Below, in pieces: positions 9,115-17,411 of a DNA stretch of 64,000 nt. This stretch comes from Psychrosphaera saromensis (lineage in GTDB: Bacteria > Pseudomonadota > Gammaproteobacteria > Enterobacterales > Alteromonadaceae). The stretch's first letter is position 1, and each line of letters starts with the position of its first letter. The notes beneath the pieces are model-generated. The model saw nothing but the letters and a program-made list of their open reading frames with translations. It ran no database searches and had not been told where the DNA came from. The translations under genes were made by a program, and so were the position numbers. The DNA lies in contig NZ_MSCH01000003.1 in NCBI RefSeq assembly GCF_002954545.1, positions 124,001-188,000 on the forward strand, read 5' to 3'.

Positions 9115-10328
9115 TGAATAACTTACATATAAAAATCAAAAATAGTCATTTGAATTTATCTATTGATACCAGCTTGCCATTATCCCAAGGCATAGTTGGC
9201 GTGTTTGGAAAATCTGGCGCAGGAAAGTCTACCTTATTACGCGTGCTTGCGTCTTTAGAGAAGGCGGCTACAGAAAAAACTGTTTTAAAGAAGCATGGAT
9301 TTGAAAAAAACGCAGAGCATACAATCACATGGCAACAACAAGAATATAACAATGTCCAAGCCGAACAAAATCCATGTTTATTACAAACTCAACAAGCTCA
9401 GCTATTTCCCAACTTAACCGTATTAGAAAACCTAGAATTTGTTTTAAAATATTCTAATTGGGCCAAACAAACACCTTTCACTATTGAGCAAGTTATTCAA
9501 TGGTGTGGCATTGAACATTTATTAACGCAACCAAGTATCAGCTTATCTGGCGGTGAACAACAAAGAGTTAACTTAGCCCGCAGCTTATTGTGCGGTAAAC
9601 CTATTATTTTGTTAGACGAGCCATTTTCTGCTTTAGACTGGAATGCCAGAACCCAACTTTTAAGCTTGCTGGTGCAGTTACAACAAGACTACAAATTGTA
9701 CTTTGTAATTGTCAGTCACTCATTAAAAGAATTGGCATTGTGTAGCCAACACATCTTGGTTATTGATAATGGTGAACTGGTGCAATCTGGCTCAACAACC
9801 GAGTTAATCGACAAGCTAACTCATGCTAGTTCAAACTCTGAAATAGACTCTGGTTCAAAAACAGACGCAGGCTTTAGTAACCAAACAAGATTTTCTACTT
9901 TAACCTTAACAAACCCAGTCGCTTTGACTGAATACCATTTAACCAAATGGCAACTTAGCGACGGCGATAAAAATCTAGTCATTTATACCAAAGGATCTGA
10001 AACCACAAGATCTGAAAGCAAAGGCTCTGAAAACATAGGTTCTGAAAGTGCAGGCTGTGAAAGCAAAAACTTGGATAATAAATCCAGCAAAAAGCTCGTA
10101 ACGCTTGATGCCAATAGAGTGAGTTTATCCAGGCAAGCCAATTTAGACACCAGTATGTTAAATCACCTTGAAGCAAACATTACCGATATTACGCATATTG
10201 AACACTTGGTATTGGTGACATTAAACGTGCAAGGACAAACACTGTACGCAGAAATTTCACTGCTAAGTTTTAGTAATTTAAACTTACAACTTGGTGAAAC
10301 TGTATTTGCTCAGTTCAAAGCGCTTTAG
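9114..10328 (+). CDS. modC: Molybdate ABC transporter ATP-binding protein ModC, with expanded linkers
   Basis: This is the ATPase of the molybdate importer. Walker A is GKSGAGKST, the signature LSGGEQQRVNLARSLL, Walker B IILLDEP, and the switch His is in IVSHSLKEL. A C-terminal TOBE/Mop-like domain occupies about residues 330-404. At 404 residues it is about 50 longer than typical ModC (about 350). The extra length comes from an insertion after Walker A (about residues 50-80) and from a repetitive Ser/Glu-rich linker (294-318) encoded by five 15-base units. The domain order is otherwise normal, so the protein is probably functional. Confidence 0.93.
   Translation: MNNLHIKIKNSHLNLSIDTSLPLSQGIVGVFGKSGAGKSTLLRVLASLEKAATEKTVLKKHGFEKNAEHTITWQQQEYNNVQAEQNPCLLQTQQAQLFPNLTVLENLEFVLKYSNWAKQTPFTIEQVIQWCGIEHLLTQPSISLSGGEQQRVNLARSLLCGKPIILLDEPFSALDWNARTQLLSLLVQLQQDYKLYFVIVSHSLKELALCSQHILVIDNGELVQSGSTTELIDKLTHASSNSEIDSGSKTDAGFSNQTRFSTLTLTNPVALTEYHLTKWQLSDGDKNLVIYTKGSETTRSESKGSENIGSESAGCESKNLDNKSSKKLVTLDANRVSLSRQANLDTSMLNHLEANITDITHIEHLVLVTLNVQGQTLYAEISLLSFSNLNLQLGETVFAQFKAL
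9993..10067 (+). repeat. Five in-frame 15-base tandem units within modC
   Basis: Five consecutive degenerate 15-base units (consensus ggntctgaaagcana) encode GSETT, RSESK, GSENI, GSESA and GCESK in the linker between the ModC ATPase and TOBE domains. Because the unit is a multiple of three, copy-number change would keep the frame. Confidence 0.75.
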
Positions 10329-10506
10329 ATAAACGTTATTCAGATACAACACTTTGGCAATTAATCACTAAACAATCAGTTTAACGGTTGGGCTTGGAGT
10401 GCAATTAATATAAAATCCCCGCTTTCCTAGCTGTCTTTCTAAGAGCTCGCGCTGCTATTTATTTAAAGGCAAGCGCTTCCATTATTTAACGAGATAAATA
10501 CGCATT

Positions 10507-12339
10507 ATGATCTTTTCATTTTTTGAAAATCTAGCTAAGCCATTTCCAAAACTAGACAACCAACGTCCACCTTCCACTTTATTTGCGTTTTTAATGCATT
10601 ACTCAAAAGGCATGATAGTTCCGGTAATCGCAGTGGCGGTTATGAGTGCGGTTATTGCCATATTAGAAGTGTCGTTATTTGGCTTTTTAGGTCAGCTAGT
10701 TGACTGGTTAACTACACAAGATAGAGCAACCTTTTTGAGTGACAACCAAAGCACATTAATGTGGATGGGTGTGTTAGTTTTAGTCGGCTTACCTTGTATT
10801 GTGATTTTACAATGTTTAGTGACGCATCAGACTTTATTGGGCAATTACCCGATGAAAGTTCGGTGGCAAGCACACAATTATTTGTTAGCGCAAAGCTTGT
10901 CATTTTTTCAAAATGAATTTGCTGGACGTGTCGCCACTAAAGTAATGCAAACATCACTTGCGGTAAGAGAAACCGTAATGAAAGTGGTCGACATATTAAT
11001 TTACATTGGCGTGTACTTTTTATCTATCGCCGTACTTGTGTTTAGTATCGACTGGCGTTTATCTGCCCCTTTGTTAGTTTGGTTTTGCGTTTATATTTTG
11101 GTGTTAAGAGTTATGCTACCAAAATTAAAAAAGGTGTCACAAAAACAAGCGGATGCGCGTTCACTGATGACAGGACGCATTATTGATAGTTACACCAATA
11201 TCTCAACGGTAAAGTTATTTTCTCATACCGACCAAGAAGCAGAATATGCCAAAGACAGCATGGATGGCTTTTTACAAACCGTATACCCACAAATGCGTTT
11301 GGCTACAGGGTTATATTCAGCGGTATGGTTTAACAATGCCGTTTTATTATTTGGCATGTCGAGCATGGCCATTTACCTTTGGCTTCAGCAAGCTGCAACT
11401 CCGGGTGAAATAGCTATCGCCATCACGCTATGTTTACGTATCAATAGTATGTCTCAGTGGGTTATGTGGGAAGTCTCGGCCTTGTTTGAAAACATAGGCA
11501 CAGTGCAAGATGGTATTAATACCTTAGCTCAGCCGATTGACGTACAAGACACCAGTACAGCAGAGGATCTTAACATCAGCCAAGGTGCGATTGATTTTAG
11601 AAACGTCACCTTTAATTACGATAAGAAAAACCGTGTTTTTGATCAATTGGATATCAAGATCAAACCTGGCGAAAAAGTCGGGATTGTTGGTCGCTCTGGT
11701 GCGGGTAAATCTACTTTGGTTAACTTGTTATTACGTTTTTATAACTTAGACCAAGGTGGCATTTTTATTGACGGCCAAGACATATCAAAAGTAAGTCAAA
11801 ATAGCCTGAGATCAAATATCAGTATGGTGACTCAAGACACATCTTTGTTACACAGGACTATAAAAGAAAATATTGCCTACGGTAAACAAAATGCTGAATT
11901 TGACGAAATTGTTGCCGCTGCAAAATCGGCAGAAGCCGACGAGTTTATCAAAAACTTAAGTGATAATAGTGGCAACACAGGTTACGACGTACAAGTAGGC
12001 GAGCGCGGAGTAAAACTCTCTGGTGGACAACGTCAACGTATCGCTATTGCTAGAGTTATCTTGAAAAATGCACCAATACTTATTTTGGACGAGGCAACAT
12101 CGGCACTCGACTCAGAAGTAGAACAAGCCATTCAGAAAAGCTTAGACAATTTAATGGAACAAAAAACTGTATTGGCGATTGCTCACAGATTATCAACTAT
12201 TGCGCAAATGGATCGATTGTTAGTATTGGATCAAGGGCGCATTGTTGAGTCTGGTAGTCATGCCGAGTTGCTTGAATTAAACGGTATTTATGCCAAGTTA
12301 TGGCAACATCAAACTGGTGGTTTTTTGGGGCTAGAATAA
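10507..12339 (+). CDS. ABC exporter, fused permease-ATPase (MsbA/multidrug type)
   Basis: This 610-residue half-transporter has a six-helix transmembrane domain (about residues 20-330) and an ATPase domain (about 355-600). Walker A is GRSGAGKST, signature LSGGQRQRIAIARVIL, Walker B ILILDEATSALD, H-loop AIAHRLSTI. It would act as a homodimer exporting a lipid, drug or peptide; the substrate is not readable. It has its own upstream gap (10329-10506) and is probably a single-gene unit that happens to separate modABC from the cofactor genes. Confidence 0.92.
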   Translation: MIFSFFENLAKPFPKLDNQRPPSTLFAFLMHYSKGMIVPVIAVAVMSAVIAILEVSLFGFLGQLVDWLTTQDRATFLSDNQSTLMWMGVLVLVGLPCIVILQCLVTHQTLLGNYPMKVRWQAHNYLLAQSLSFFQNEFAGRVATKVMQTSLAVRETVMKVVDILIYIGVYFLSIAVLVFSIDWRLSAPLLVWFCVYILVLRVMLPKLKKVSQKQADARSLMTGRIIDSYTNISTVKLFSHTDQEAEYAKDSMDGFLQTVYPQMRLATGLYSAVWFNNAVLLFGMSSMAIYLWLQQAATPGEIAIAITLCLRINSMSQWVMWEVSALFENIGTVQDGINTLAQPIDVQDTSTAEDLNISQGAIDFRNVTFNYDKKNRVFDQLDIKIKPGEKVGIVGRSGAGKSTLVNLLLRFYNLDQGGIFIDGQDISKVSQNSLRSNISMVTQDTSLLHRTIKENIAYGKQNAEFDEIVAAAKSAEADEFIKNLSDNSGNTGYDVQVGERGVKLSGGQRQRIAIARVILKNAPILILDEATSALDSEVEQAIQKSLDNLMEQKTVLAIAHRLSTIAQMDRLLVLDQGRIVESGSHAELLELNGIYAKLWQHQTGGFLGLE

Positions 12340-12343
12340 GTTA

Positions 12344-12360
12344 ACTAAAGTTGCTTTAGT
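12344..12360. terminator. Hairpin between convergent genes
   Basis: A 7-bp stem (actaaag 12344-12350, ctttagt 12354-12360) with a TTG loop fills most of the 25-base gap between the convergent ABC exporter and moeB-like genes. It has no clear U-run on either strand, so a terminator role is likely from position rather than from full motif. Confidence 0.4.
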
Positions 12361-12364
12361 GCGA

Positions 12365-13147
12365 TTAACTACAAACCTGACAATTGGGATTTTTAGCCAC
12401 TTTAAATTCATTGAATTTCATTGTGCTGGCATCAAACATTAATAACCTTGATGACAGTACAGTGCCAATTCCAGCCAACAACTTAATGGTTTCTGTTGCC
12501 TGTAATGAACCGATAACACCGACCACGGGTGATAAAACGCCTGACTCTGAGCACGTCAATTTTTGATCACCGCTACCACCAAAAATGGTACTTAAACATT
12601 GATAACAAGGTTGTCCCTGTTGCATTGTATAAGTCGCAACCTGCCCTTCCATTCTTATTGCGGCACCAGATACCAATGGCGTTTTCGACTGAAAACAGCA
12701 TAAATTCAGTTCATTTCTGGTGTCCAAATTATCAGAACAATCCACCACCACATCATGACTTTCTACGGCCGCTGACAGCTCAGCCCAGCCTAATCTGTGT
12801 TCAGTTGTGTTAATGGTTATTTCACTGTTTAGCTGCTGTAGACTTTGTTTGGCAGATTCACACTTATTCATACCCACATTATTTTCAGCGTGTAAAACTT
12901 GTCTTTGTAAGTTGGTTTTATCTACCAAATCGTCATCCACCAGCGTTAACTGACCAATACCAGAACACGCCAAATACTGTGCTACAGCGCAGCCTAATCC
13001 ACCAACACCAATGATTAATACTTTGCTATTCCACAACTTTTCTTGCCCATCAATATCCATGCTAGGCAACATAATATGACGGCTATAACGCATTAACTGG
13101 TCGTCTGACAAAGGTTTTGATGAGTGAGGCTTTACGGTTTTAGACAT
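12365..13147 (-). CDS. moeB: MoeB/ThiF-family adenylyltransferase (probable MoaD-activating MoeB)
   Basis: This 260-residue E1-like enzyme activates the C-terminal Gly-Gly of a small sulfur-carrier protein by adenylation. It opens with SDDQLMRYSRHIMLPSMDIDGQEKL. The nucleotide-binding loop GVGGLGCAVAQYLACSG is at about 46-62, LVDDD and the R-Q motif TNLQRQVLH follow, and CDNLDTRNELN is the switch region. Two zinc CxxC pairs are seen: CYQC in the middle and CQVC at the C-terminus. The neighbouring moaD makes MoeB more likely than ThiF or HesA. It is divergent from the moaA operon and probably the partner of MoaD at 16338-16604. Confidence 0.85.
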   Translation of the reverse strand: MSKTVKPHSSKPLSDDQLMRYSRHIMLPSMDIDGQEKLWNSKVLIIGVGGLGCAVAQYLACSGIGQLTLVDDDLVDKTNLQRQVLHAENNVGMNKCESAKQSLQQLNSEITINTTEHRLGWAELSAAVESHDVVVDCSDNLDTRNELNLCCFQSKTPLVSGAAIRMEGQVATYTMQQGQPCYQCLSTIFGGSGDQKLTCSESGVLSPVVGVIGSLQATETIKLLAGIGTVLSSRLLMFDASTMKFNEFKVAKNPNCQVCS

Positions 13148-13403
13148 GACTTAATACACTTCTCTTATTTTATACTTTGATTGTTATACTTCTATGGTTA
13201 CAAGTGCGGCAAAACACGACTGAGTACTTTTGAATAGTACAGGGAGAATACCCCGTTTATTACAAACAACAAATATTGTTAACTGACTATTTATTTTATT
13301 ATTGTTTTTATTTGTTATTAACACTTTCATTTGGGTCTAAAAATAGCTTTAGACAGGCCTTTATTTGTTAACAAAAACAGTTATGATGGAGATTCACAAA
13401 AAT

Positions 13404-13585
13404 TAACTCCGAGCTAATACGTTCACTCGTTTTATTGCCTAACCTTATTGAACTTAAAATGTATCACTACATTTTTCATCAAATAAATATGGCTTATTAG
13501 CCGTAGCCACTTCACTGTTTGAAGTGTGCTACCAGGGTCACAATAGAAATGTTGCTATTGGCCTCCCACATTTGGAAAGGTGTTA
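13404..13585 (+). promoter_or_regulatory. Probable molybdenum-cofactor (Moco) riboswitch upstream of moaA
   Basis: The leader carries what I recall of the Moco RNA pattern: CTCCGAGC (13407-13414), ACCAGGGTCA (13531-13540), GCCTCCCAC (13561-13569) and GGAAAGG (13574-13580) directly before the moaA ATG. The central hairpin caatag/ctattg (13541-13546 with 13555-13560) and another, cacttc/gaagtg (13509-13514 with 13521-13526), support folding. A long-range helix taactcc (13404-13410) with ggtgtta (13579-13585), six of seven paired, would bury the ribosome-binding site and start. Binding of cofactor would then be expected to lower translation. The rest of the gap upstream (13148-13403) shows only AT-rich promoter-like DNA. 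Confidence 0.75.
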
Positions 13586-14556
13586 TGTTACAAGACAATT
13601 TTGGCCGTAAATTTGAATATTTGCGGTTATCCATCACTGATGTCTGCAATTTTAGTTGCGACTATTGCCTGCCCGACGGTTACGACTGTTCTGGGGCACG
13701 CGACTTCCTGTCTCTGTCAGAAATCAAAACCTTAGTCACCGCCTTTGCCAAACTCGGTATGAAGAAAATTCGTATCACAGGTGGTGAGCCAGGCTTACGC
13801 AAAGACTTAGTCGACGTTATTCGTATCTGTAATAATACCCAAGGCATAGAGCAAATTGCCCTTACCACCAATGGTTTTAATCTCGAAAATAACATAGAGC
13901 AATGGGTTGAAGCTGGACTAACTCATTTAAATGTTAGTGCTGACAGTTTAGATCCTAGGTTATTTCAAGCCATTACAGGCCATCAAAATTTAGAGTCCAT
14001 TTTACGTGGTGTCGACAAGGCGATATCTTTAGGCTTATCCAACGTTAAACTTAATGCGGTTTTGCTTAAAACATTCAACTTAGATCAAATCGACCAGTAC
14101 TTATCTTGGATTAAAAATAAGTCCGTCACGGTACGTTTTATCGAGCTAATGGAAACTGGTGATAACAAAGACTACTTTGCCACCAACCATATATCTGGCG
14201 AATATATAAAACAAGATTTATTAACCAAAGGTTGGACTCAAGTTATTAAAGGAAAATTAGCAGGCCCAGCTCAAGAGTTTTGCCATCCTGATTATCAAGG
14301 CCGATTTGGTTTGATCATGCCGTACAGCACTGACTTTTGTAAAACCTGTAACCGTTTACGCATTGCCTCTAATGGCAAATTACACTTATGTTTGTTTGCC
14401 GAACAAGGCATAGATTTAAGACCATATTTAACCGAAGATGGCATTGAGCAAACTTGTGATGCGTTATTGGCGGCGATGACGAATAAAGAAGTAGGCCACG
14501 AATTAGCTAAAAACTTCACCGGTGCGACTACCCATTTAGCCATGCTTGGCGGATAA
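13585..14556 (+). CDS. moaA: GTP 3',8-cyclase MoaA
   Basis: This radical-SAM enzyme makes the first step of molybdopterin synthesis: GTP to 3',8-cyclo-GTP, with MoaC. It has 323 residues from the ATG at 13585, which is preceded by GGAAAGG (13574-13580). Upstream in-frame starts fall inside the riboswitch and are rejected. The N-terminal cluster motif is CNFSCDYCLP (CxxxCxxC), the SAM motif GGEPGLRKDL. The C-terminal cluster motif is CKTCNRLRI with a third cysteine after 13 residues (HLCLF). The last residues are AMLGG; the C-terminal Gly-Gly is essential in the family. It heads the mobA-moaBCDE run. Confidence 0.95.
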   Translation: MLQDNFGRKFEYLRLSITDVCNFSCDYCLPDGYDCSGARDFLSLSEIKTLVTAFAKLGMKKIRITGGEPGLRKDLVDVIRICNNTQGIEQIALTTNGFNLENNIEQWVEAGLTHLNVSADSLDPRLFQAITGHQNLESILRGVDKAISLGLSNVKLNAVLLKTFNLDQIDQYLSWIKNKSVTVRFIELMETGDNKDYFATNHISGEYIKQDLLTKGWTQVIKGKLAGPAQEFCHPDYQGRFGLIMPYSTDFCKTCNRLRIASNGKLHLCLFAEQGIDLRPYLTEDGIEQTCDALLAAMTNKEVGHELAKNFTGATTHLAMLGG

Positions 14557-14573
14557 ATATAGGAAGGTAGATA

Positions 14574-15167
14574 ATGACAACACAAACTATTCGACCATTC
14601 ATTGGCTTAATATTAGCCGGTGGCGATTCCTCACGTATGGGCGCAGATAAAGCATTGTTGGAAATTAACGGTGAAACCTTATTACAACGTAATATCGCCT
14701 TATTAAAAAGAATAGGTGCAGCCGACGTGTTTATTAGTCGTAATGATTTTACGGAAGGTAGCTTACCCGATATTTATCCGCATCATGGACCGTTAAGTGG
14801 TATTCATAGCGCGCTATTTCAGAGTAACTTGTATCATTTGAGTACCCCAATTTTGGTGCTACCAATAGACATGCCGTTATTATCCGAAGACTTATTGATA
14901 TGTTTGGTGGAAGCAGGTTTAACTATGAGTAGTCCAGTGCATTATGCTGAACATCCACTTCCTGCCTTTATCCTCAACTCAAGTGTAGTTAGAGAATATT
15001 TGGAAACCATATTGTCAGACGTAACGGCCGCTAGACCAAGCCGCTCTGTTACACGATTTTTAGAACGAATTGGCGCAGTGCAATTAAGCACCACAGAAGC
15101 TGAAAAGTTAGTTAATACCAACACCCCTGAGCAGTGGGGTGACATGGTTAACAACTTCATTAAGTAG
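14574..15167 (+). CDS. mobA: Molybdenum cofactor guanylyltransferase MobA
   Basis: This 197-residue nucleotidyltransferase adds GMP to Moco, giving the bis-MGD cofactor used by DMSO-reductase-family enzymes. The signature LILAGGDSSRMGADKALL is at about residues 12-29. The catalytic acidic motif PIDMPLL and a conserved PLPAFIL stretch follow. It lies 17 bases after moaA and 78 bases before moaB. AGGAAG at 14561-14566 is a good ribosome-binding site. Its presence predicts that this organism makes bis-MGD enzymes such as nitrate or formate oxidoreductases. Confidence 0.93.
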   Translation: MTTQTIRPFIGLILAGGDSSRMGADKALLEINGETLLQRNIALLKRIGAADVFISRNDFTEGSLPDIYPHHGPLSGIHSALFQSNLYHLSTPILVLPIDMPLLSEDLLICLVEAGLTMSSPVHYAEHPLPAFILNSSVVREYLETILSDVTAARPSRSVTRFLERIGAVQLSTTEAEKLVNTNTPEQWGDMVNNFIK

Positions 15168-15245
15168 CATAATTAATGTTATAGCTTGAGTACATAAGTC
15201 AGTCGCATTACATAAACAACTCCATAATTAGTAACAGGTAATAAG

Positions 15246-15791
15246 ATGTCAGCAAAAAAATCAGTTCCTTTTAAGCCACTTAACATCGCGGTATTAACTG
15301 TGTCGGATACCAGAGATGAATCGACCGATACCTCTGGCGGCTACCTTGTCGAAATCTTAAATGAAACAGGCCATCACTTAGCTGATAAGAAAATAGTCAT
15401 TGATGATATTTATCAAATGCGCGCCGTGGTTTCCGACTGGATTGCCAGTACCAATGTACAAGCCGTCTTAATAACTGGTGGAACCGGTTTTACCAAACGC
15501 GACTCAACGCCTGAAGCTATGTTGCCATTATTCGACAAAGTCGTGGATGGATTTGGCGAGCTATTCAGACATGTGTCTTATCAAGAGATTGGTACTTCCA
15601 CTATTCAATCTCGTGCGGTTGCAGGTTTGGCAAATGAGACAATTATATTTTGTATGCCAGGCTCTACTGGCGCATGTAAAACCGCTTGGGGAATTATTGA
15701 ATCTCAACTGGATGCGTCACACCGCCCTTGTAACTTTGTTGATCAGTTAAAGTCAGTATCTACTGATAGCTGTGCTGACTCTAGAGGCTAA
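15246..15791 (+). CDS. moaB: Molybdopterin adenylyltransferase MoaB
   Basis: A 181-residue member of the MoaB/Mog family, which adenylylates molybdopterin before metal insertion. Motifs seen are NIAVLTVSDTRDESTDTSGG near the N-terminus, ITGGTGFTKRDSTPEA (the MoaB/Mog nucleotide/pterin motif) and CMPGSTGACKTAWG. The family in gammaproteobacteria is usually called MoaB when linked to moaA/moaC; the alternative name is Mog. It is followed 34 bases later by moaC. Confidence 0.92.
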   Translation: MSAKKSVPFKPLNIAVLTVSDTRDESTDTSGGYLVEILNETGHHLADKKIVIDDIYQMRAVVSDWIASTNVQAVLITGGTGFTKRDSTPEAMLPLFDKVVDGFGELFRHVSYQEIGTSTIQSRAVAGLANETIIFCMPGSTGACKTAWGIIESQLDASHRPCNFVDQLKSVSTDSCADSRG

Positions 15792-15825
15792 TACTGAAGG
15801 AAAACAATTGTTCAAGGAAAAAATC

Positions 15826-16341
15826 ATGACTAAATTAACCCACGTAGACCAAACAGGTCAGGCAAACATGGTTGATGTTACCGACAAGACTCCAACCGTG
15901 AGAACGGCGATTGCCGAAGGTTATATTCTAATGTCTGCCGCGACTATTGAGGAAGTGATCAATCACTCCAATAAAAAAGGTGACGTGATCACCACAGCCA
16001 AAATAGCTGGTATTCAAGCTGCCAAAAAGTGCGCCGACCTTATTCCATTGTGCCATCCACTGGCGTTATCAAAGGTGGATGTAGACTTTGACATTCAGCC
16101 AGAATATAACCGAATTCGTGTACAAGCTATGTGTAAATTAACAGGCCGTACAGGCGTAGAAATGGAAGCATTAACCGCCGTTAGCGTGGCAACCTTAACC
16201 TTATTTGATATGTGTAAGGCCGCTGATCCTTATATGGAAATTCAAGGTATTAAAGTGCTAGAAAAACTGGGTGGTAAAACAGGCCATTGGTTACATGACA
16301 GCAATACCAATAACAACGAAAACTTAGATAAACCATTATGA
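15826..16341 (+). CDS. moaC: Cyclic pyranopterin monophosphate synthase MoaC
   Basis: MoaC converts the MoaA product into cyclic pyranopterin monophosphate. I start it at the ATG at 15826, preceded by AAGGAAA (15814-15820), giving 171 residues. An earlier in-frame ATG at 15772 lies inside moaB and adds non-homologous residues. The protein begins LTHVDQTGQANMVDVTDK, as in the family. It contains IPLCHPLALSKVDVDF with the catalytic His, and TGRTGVEMEALTAVSVATLTLFDMCKAADP with the active-site Lys. Its stop overlaps the moaD start by four bases. Confidence 0.95.
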   Translation: MTKLTHVDQTGQANMVDVTDKTPTVRTAIAEGYILMSAATIEEVINHSNKKGDVITTAKIAGIQAAKKCADLIPLCHPLALSKVDVDFDIQPEYNRIRVQAMCKLTGRTGVEMEALTAVSVATLTLFDMCKAADPYMEIQGIKVLEKLGGKTGHWLHDSNTNNNENLDKPL

Positions 16342-16604
16342 TAAAAGTTTTATTTTTCGCTCAACTCAGAGAGCAATTAAATTGCGCAGAGCTAACTATT
16401 AATTTAGCCGAAGACACACGTTTTACAGCAGTGAGTACGTTAGAACAATTACGTACTGAGTTAGCGTTAACTGACGACAACTGGCAGTCTTGTTTGCAAA
16501 CTGGCAAGTTATTAATGGCCGTTAACCAAACCATAGTCGATGGTAACCAAGTGTTAAAAGATGGAGACGAAGTCGCCTTTTTCCCTCCAGTTACAGGTGG
16601 GTAA
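16338..16604 (+). CDS. moaD: Molybdopterin synthase sulfur-carrier subunit MoaD
   Basis: This 88-residue ubiquitin-fold sulfur carrier ends in FFPPVTGG. The terminal Gly-Gly is adenylylated by MoeB and thiocarboxylated to feed MoaE. The ATG overlaps the moaC stop (ATGA) and the stop is three bases from moaE, so MoaC, MoaD and MoaE are probably made in coupled amounts. Confidence 0.95.
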   Translation: MIKVLFFAQLREQLNCAELTINLAEDTRFTAVSTLEQLRTELALTDDNWQSCLQTGKLLMAVNQTIVDGNQVLKDGDEVAFFPPVTGG

Positions 16605-16607
16605 TAA

Positions 16608-17084
16608 ATGGATGAAATGATCTCAGTACAAACTCAAGATTTTGATATGGCTGCAGAATACCAAGCCCTGCTTGCTAACACCGACGGCACGAGTAATAGC
16701 AGCGACGGTGCGGTTGTTACTTTTGTCGGTTTAGTCCGAGATTATAACCAAGGTAATCATGTTGAAGGCCTAACTTTAGAACACTACCCAGGCATGACAG
16801 AAAAAGCGTTAGAAGACATCGTAGTAGCAGCGCAAAGTAAATGGCCTTTAGGTAAGGTTAGAGTTATACATAGAATTGGAAAGCTGGCATTGTCTGATCA
16901 AATTGTATTTGTTGGCGTCACCAGTAAACACCGTGAAGCGGCTTTTGAAGCGACTCAATTTATTATGGATTTTTTAAAAAACAAAGCGCCGTTTTGGAAA
17001 AAAGAAGTCACTAATATTGGCGAACGTTGGGTAGAAGCCGAAGATAAAGATGTAAAAGCACAACAAAGATGGGATAAAGCTTAA
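16608..17084 (+). CDS. moaE: Molybdopterin synthase catalytic subunit MoaE
   Basis: This 158-residue large subunit of molybdopterin synthase inserts two dithiolene sulfurs. Family features are GAVVTFVGLVRDYNQGN, LTLEHYPGMTEKAL, IHRIGKLALSDQIVFVGVTSKHREAAF and the catalytic NKAPFWKKE with the active lysine. It is the last gene of the Moco operon. The downstream gap of 327 bases (17085-17411) holds the inverse 26-base repeat and a Fur-like box, but no gene I can support. Confidence 0.95.
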   Translation: MDEMISVQTQDFDMAAEYQALLANTDGTSNSSDGAVVTFVGLVRDYNQGNHVEGLTLEHYPGMTEKALEDIVVAAQSKWPLGKVRVIHRIGKLALSDQIVFVGVTSKHREAAFEATQFIMDFLKNKAPFWKKEVTNIGERWVEAEDKDVKAQQRWDKA

Positions 17085-17146
17085 GCTTCAAAATAACGAA
17101 ATTTACGCCCTTACTTACAACTTAACTTTTCCTACCCCCAAAAAAA

Positions 17147-17172
17147 TTGTGGCGAAGCCATTCTTATAACTT
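17147..17172 (-). repeat. Interspersed 26-base repeat, copy 2 (inverse)
   Basis: This is the reverse complement of the element at 6954-6979, with 24 of 26 bases identical, including the gtggc-ttc-gccac hairpin core (here one arm base differs). It lies 62 bases after moaE. Two copies bracket the molybdenum block in opposite orientation; with only two copies the significance is open. Confidence 0.5.
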
Positions 17173-17328
17173 AGTACATCCTCCTAAAAAATAATTTCAA
17201 AAAACCAATCCAGAAAAAACCAAAAAAATCATATCTTTAACTTTAATCTAGATGCAAATCTGTAAACAATTCACTTCAATTTTCTATTAATTGCATAACC
17301 TAGACTAAATTATAAATAATTACCCCTT

Positions 17329-17347
17329 GCTAATGAGAATAGTTATC
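17329..17347. promoter_or_regulatory. Candidate Fur box
   Basis: The 19-mer gctaatgagaatagttatc matches the classical Fur consensus GATAATGATAATCATTATC at 15 of 19 positions. A second looser AT-rich patch (around 17368-17385, aaatgataacaatttcc) lies closer to the porin start at 17412. Both sit just upstream of the porin-imelysin-di-haem oxidoreductase genes, whose families are often iron-regulated. Confidence 0.6.
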
Positions 17348-17411
17348 ACTTAGTATAAGTCATCTAAATGATAACAATTTCCATTAACATCTAACTATTA
17401 AAGCTTTTTAT

